Assembly: GCA_951812735.1 (NCBI GenBank)
Contig: OX638332.1
Location: 876,732 to 940,731 of the forward strand
Source of the DNA: Candidatus Dadabacteria bacterium
GTDB lineage: Bacteria; Desulfobacterota_D; UBA1144; Nemesobacterales; Nemesobacteraceae
Length of the DNA: 64,000 bases
Direction: 5' to 3'
Made by a program: the position numbers and the translations under genes. Positions 60,971 through 64,000 of the stretch are shown here, in pieces. The notes beneath the pieces were generated by a model that made no database searches, had not been told where the DNA came from, and worked only from the letters and a program-made list of their open reading frames with translations. Within the stretch, counting starts at the first letter, position 1. Every line of letters starts with the position of its first letter.

Positions 60971-62227
60971 ATGGCTAAAAAGAATCTAGTGACTTCTACG
61001 GACTATGAAAATCCCTATCGTCCTCTTCCCGTTAGGATTTTCAATTCCATCGGGAAACTAAGTGAAAGCATCGGATTGTCGAGTTCTTTGAATATTGAAA
61101 AGCTCACCGCCAGCGCAATTCGAAAAACGGGGCTTGAAGATTTTGGTGACGACGGTCACTTTGACGCGTTGGAAGTTCTCATAAATTCGATTAATAACGA
61201 AGCCGAGCTAACCCCGACTGGCAGGCTGATACAAGAATTTCGACTTGCAAGCGCATTAGTTCATCGTTTGCGAATTGAAGAACTACTAAAACAACACCCT
61301 GAAATACATGACATCAACTTGGGGAAAATTATCCTGATCACGGGATTGCAGCGCAGTGGAACGACAATACTGCATAGGCTGCTGAATTCTCATCCGAATA
61401 TTCGAGGTGTGTCAGGGATGGAAGCACTCAACCCGTTACCACCAAGCAACAAAGCCAAAGGAATGGCCACTCGAAATGTGCATGCAGCCCTCGCACAACG
61501 ACTGATTGCATATTTGTCACCGCAGTTCATGGCAGTTCACCCTATTGACCATAATGAGCCGGAAGAAGATGTAATGCTTCTTGACCTGAACTTTATGAGC
61601 CAAGCGCCGGAAGCCACAATGCATGTGCCGAGTTACTCCCGGTGGCTTGAGGAACAGGACCATACACAGACCTACGAATATTTCCATAAGGTGCTGAAGA
61701 TTCTCTGCTGGCAGCGCCCCAGCAATAATTGGGTACTCAAAACGCCGCATCATATGGAATATCTGGACGTGTTTCTTAAAGTTTTCCCCACTGCGATAGT
61801 CGTGCAAACCCACCGCGACCCTCGAAAAACCATGCCTTCCTTCTGCAGTATGGTTGCTCACAACCGCGGCATATTCAGCGATCATGTGGACCCAACGGAA
61901 ATCGCCAGACACTGGTCCAGAAAGGCTCGCAAGATGGTCGAATTAACCATTCAATCTCGAACCAAAGCAGATACCGATCGATTTGTCGACGTTTCATACT
62001 ACGACTTGATGCAGGATCCGATTGCTCAGCTTCGCCGGATTTATCTAAAGGCGGGGGTTGGTTTTGATGCAGAAGCGGTGCAGCAAGCCAAGACTTTTAT
62101 GAAAAGAAATCCCCAAAACCGCTTTGGCAGGCACGCCTACCATTTAAGTGATTTCGGATTGAGCGAGGAAATTATCGAGGATCATTTCTCCTTTTATCGG
62201 GAGAAATATGAAATTCCTTTCGAATAG
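60971..62227 (+). CDS. Sulfotransferase family protein
   Basis: A 418-residue PAPS-dependent-type sulfotransferase. The 5'-phosphosulfate loop is LITGLQRSGTTILHRLL (122-138), and the 3'-phosphate region is VVQTHRDPRKTMPSFCSMVA. The rest (ASALVHRLRIEELLKQHPEI, KTPHHMEYLDVFLKVFPTAI) matches the Sulfotransfer_3 type common in bacteria with sterol or lipid modification clusters. It starts 10 bases after the DUF1214 gene. Acceptor unknown. Confidence 0.9.
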   Translation: MAKKNLVTSTDYENPYRPLPVRIFNSIGKLSESIGLSSSLNIEKLTASAIRKTGLEDFGDDGHFDALEVLINSINNEAELTPTGRLIQEFRLASALVHRLRIEELLKQHPEIHDINLGKIILITGLQRSGTTILHRLLNSHPNIRGVSGMEALNPLPPSNKAKGMATRNVHAALAQRLIAYLSPQFMAVHPIDHNEPEEDVMLLDLNFMSQAPEATMHVPSYSRWLEEQDHTQTYEYFHKVLKILCWQRPSNNWVLKTPHHMEYLDVFLKVFPTAIVVQTHRDPRKTMPSFCSMVAHNRGIFSDHVDPTEIARHWSRKARKMVELTIQSRTKADTDRFVDVSYYDLMQDPIAQLRRIYLKAGVGFDAEAVQQAKTFMKRNPQNRFGRHAYHLSDFGLSEEIIEDHFSFYREKYEIPFE

Positions 62228-62283
62228 TCTATGCAAATTCAAGCAACCACAAAGAACCGAAAAACAATGCAGAGAAACTCACC

Positions 62284-63285
62284 ATGAAGCGAAAAACAAA
62301 CCAAATGGGTGATGGTTCTTTCATAAACGCTATAACCATCGCAATTCGAGATTTGGCGCAACCCAAGGTATCGGAAGTAAATCCTGTTCCAAAGCACGTA
62401 CGTATTGATGGCAAAACTTGTCTAATAACCGGAGCGAACAGCGGGCTGGGTAAAGCCGCTGCCATCGAACTTGCAAGACGTGGCGCAAACATGATTTTAG
62501 CTTGTCGACCTGGTCATACGAAAACATGCGACGAAATAAAGGAACTGTCTGGTTCTCAGGATGTAGAAATGATGGAAGTAGACCTCTCAGATCTTCGGTC
62601 GGTACACCGTCTTTGCGATGGTCTGAGCGACCGGAACATCAAAATTGATATTGCGGTTTTCAACGCAGGCTTAGCGCCCAAAAAGGCAATTAAAACACCG
62701 CAAGGATACGAAACAATGTTCGCGGTTCATTTCCTGTCGAATCGCATCATGATTGACCGGTGGTTGAAAGACGGCGTGATTTTTCCATCGAGCCAAGCTG
62801 GAAAAACACCGCGAATTATCTTCGTTTCATCTGAGGCTCATCGGTCCTCTCATACTATCGATTTCGACCACCTCGGGGAATTTACCGACTATGGACTCAG
62901 GGATGGCTTCAAGTATTACGGTATAAGCAAACTTACTCTGTGTATGTTTGCAACTGAACTCTCGCGCCGTTTGAACACAGGAAGAAAAACTGAGGTTGCA
63001 GTTCACTCAATGTGTCCTGGAGGCGTCGCTACGAACCTTTCACGAGAAACGCCGTCGATTTTGAAACCTATAGTTAACCCATTGCTAAGATATTTTTTTC
63101 AATCTCCAGAAGAAGCTATTGGACCGGTAATTTACTTATGCTGTGCAGAAGAAGCTGGTACCGACACAGGCATCTACTTACATTTAATGCAGCGAAAGTA
63201 CGTGTCTCCTACGGCGTTGGATAAGGGAAACGGAACTAAGTTGTGGGAAGCAAGTGGGCCCTTAGTCGCTAATTCCCGAGAGTAA
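62284..63285 (+). CDS. Short-chain dehydrogenase (retinol dehydrogenase-like)
   Basis: A 333-residue classical/extended SDR. The cofactor loop is LITGANSGLGKAAAIELARR, then VFNAGLAPK (usual NAG), IIFVSSEAHRSSHTIDF and the Tyr-Lys in FKYYGISKLTLCMFATELSR. The HSMCPGGVATNLSR part is typical. The N-terminal 40 residues precede the fold. Resembles retinol dehydrogenase and protochlorophyllide reductase-like SDRs that act on lipophilic alcohols. Third of the same-strand block. Confidence 0.9.
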   Translation: MKRKTNQMGDGSFINAITIAIRDLAQPKVSEVNPVPKHVRIDGKTCLITGANSGLGKAAAIELARRGANMILACRPGHTKTCDEIKELSGSQDVEMMEVDLSDLRSVHRLCDGLSDRNIKIDIAVFNAGLAPKKAIKTPQGYETMFAVHFLSNRIMIDRWLKDGVIFPSSQAGKTPRIIFVSSEAHRSSHTIDFDHLGEFTDYGLRDGFKYYGISKLTLCMFATELSRRLNTGRKTEVAVHSMCPGGVATNLSRETPSILKPIVNPLLRYFFQSPEEAIGPVIYLCCAEEAGTDTGIYLHLMQRKYVSPTALDKGNGTKLWEASGPLVANSRE

Positions 63286-63394
63286 GCCCTATAGCTGGCG
63301 TAGTAGCTGGGTGAGCAAGTACCAGATGCGCATTTGTGTTATATAAAGATTAGTTGTACGCGAGACCACACCTTATACATAAAGTTGCTCCAGC

Positions 63395-64000
63395 ATGCCT
63401 AAAACGTTCTCAAAATCTGTAACTCATATCTTGCAGTTGTTTACCAGTAAGCCGATGGCGGAAGAAGTTGATATGTCGAGTCGGAACGTCATTGTGACAG
63501 GTGCTGCTCCTCATTCAATTGGTTACGAAACGGCCAAGATTCTTGCAAGTTGGGGGGCTACAGTTGTTGTCACCAGTACTCACAATATTGAATTGATGGA
63601 AAGTTCTCTAAAAAGAGACTTGCGGATCATTGGCGCTGACGAAAAGAAGATTACAGCCCACACGTTAGATCTGTGTGATGTCGGTAGTGTTAATAATTTT
63701 ACGACGTGGTACCAAAAAAATTACAACGACCAACTACATGTACTTATCAATAACGCAGGGATTCATAAGAACATTCTTAATCCAAGAAAAAAGCCACCCA
63801 TGACAAAAGATGGTTTCGAAATTCACTGGCGAACCAATTTCCTTGGAACTTTTCACCTGACGAGTTTATTGCTTCCAATTCTTAAGCAAAATGGTTTAGA
63901 AAACGGAGATGCGCGAATCATAAACGTGACTTCCCACTTGCACGACAGGGTGAAAAACAAGAGCATGTTTAACGATGACAGAGGCTACCACTCCTGGGAT
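63395..64000 (+). CDS. Short-chain dehydrogenase, 3' end beyond window
   Basis: 202 codons are visible from the ATG at 63395. It starts MPKTFSKSVTHILQLF; the cofactor motif is VIVTGAAPHSIGYETAKILA, a variant of TGxxxGIG with an extra residue, followed by HVLINNAGIHKN and ARIINVTSHLHDR. It looks related to the SDR just upstream (same N-terminal layout and length), so gene duplication is likely. The catalytic Tyr lies beyond the window. Confidence 0.82.
   Translation, partial: MPKTFSKSVTHILQLFTSKPMAEEVDMSSRNVIVTGAAPHSIGYETAKILASWGATVVVTSTHNIELMESSLKRDLRIIGADEKKITAHTLDLCDVGSVNNFTTWYQKNYNDQLHVLINNAGIHKNILNPRKKPPMTKDGFEIHWRTNFLGTFHLTSLLLPILKQNGLENGDARIINVTSHLHDRVKNKSMFNDDRGYHSWD

Overview
This window reads as a gene-dense piece (about half G+C by eye) of the chromosome of a Gram-negative bacterium. 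Several things point to a diderm cell: outer-membrane porin and lipoprotein genes, a PilM-like protein, a sigma-54-type promoter, and an RF2 gene with the classic +1 recoding site. Start codons are often TTG or GTG, and one gene (hpt) has no standard start at all. I cannot place the organism to genus. The gene set would fit a marine or host-associated lineage related to the old Deltaproteobacteria (for example Dadabacteria-like), but that is an inference, not a reading.

Layout. 1-3.1 kb: the 5' part of a sodium/solute symporter with its small partner membrane protein, and an MFS transporter. 3.1-9.4 kb: miaB and a bifunctional nuclease on the plus strand, then a minus-strand run of an ammonium transporter, aldo/keto reductase, aquaporin, nitroreductase and a YigZ-family protein. 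9.5-13.3 kb: a heterodimeric ABC exporter whose two halves carry complementary catalytic degeneracies. 13.3-15.9 kb: a TSUP permease and a class II-like Fic protein behind an AT-rich leader with repeats. 15.9-17.9 kb: agmatine to putrescine (aguB, aguA). 17.9-21.8 kb: an alkyltransferase, an acyl-CoA dehydrogenase, an LLM oxidoreductase and a RAYT-like transposase relative whose HUH motif is lost. 21.8-26.2 kb: pepF and a folate/pterin cluster (hpt, folK, folB, folM-like) interrupted by the remnant of a DUF4143-type ATPase gene with a perfect 32-bp palindrome in front of it. 26.4-31.6 kb: pentose-phosphate/glycolysis genes (tkt, pgi, rpiA) and a CBS protein. 31.6-36.8 kb: a siroheme reductase, a DUF4186 protein and a JAMM/RadC-DinG helicase fusion. 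36.9-39.2 kb: tRNA-Ser and an exported DUF4437 protein gene split by a complete IS3-family element, with a 3-bp target duplication that allows exact reconstruction. 39.2-44.8 kb: rnr, a lone pilM, and an overlapping HTH/membrane-sensor/lipoprotein operon. 44.9-47.9 kb: tRNA-Phe, then an ammonium transporter-porin operon behind a sigma-54-like promoter. 47.9-59.6 kb: housekeeping genes (fmt, nadK, prfB, an aminotransferase, aroC, queA, argG) mixed with small uncharacterised genes. 59.7-64 kb: an apparently more A+T-rich block (DUF1214, sulfotransferase, two short-chain dehydrogenases) that looks like an accessory lipid/sterol-type pathway and runs off the window end.

No CRISPR array, rRNA or complete prophage was seen. 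The most interesting items are the JAMM-DinG fusion, the apparent CUG start of hpt, the catalytically stripped RAYT relative, the asymmetric ABC pair, the regulator-sensor-lipoprotein operon, the ammonium transporter-porin unit, and the 3'-end sulfotransferase/SDR block.
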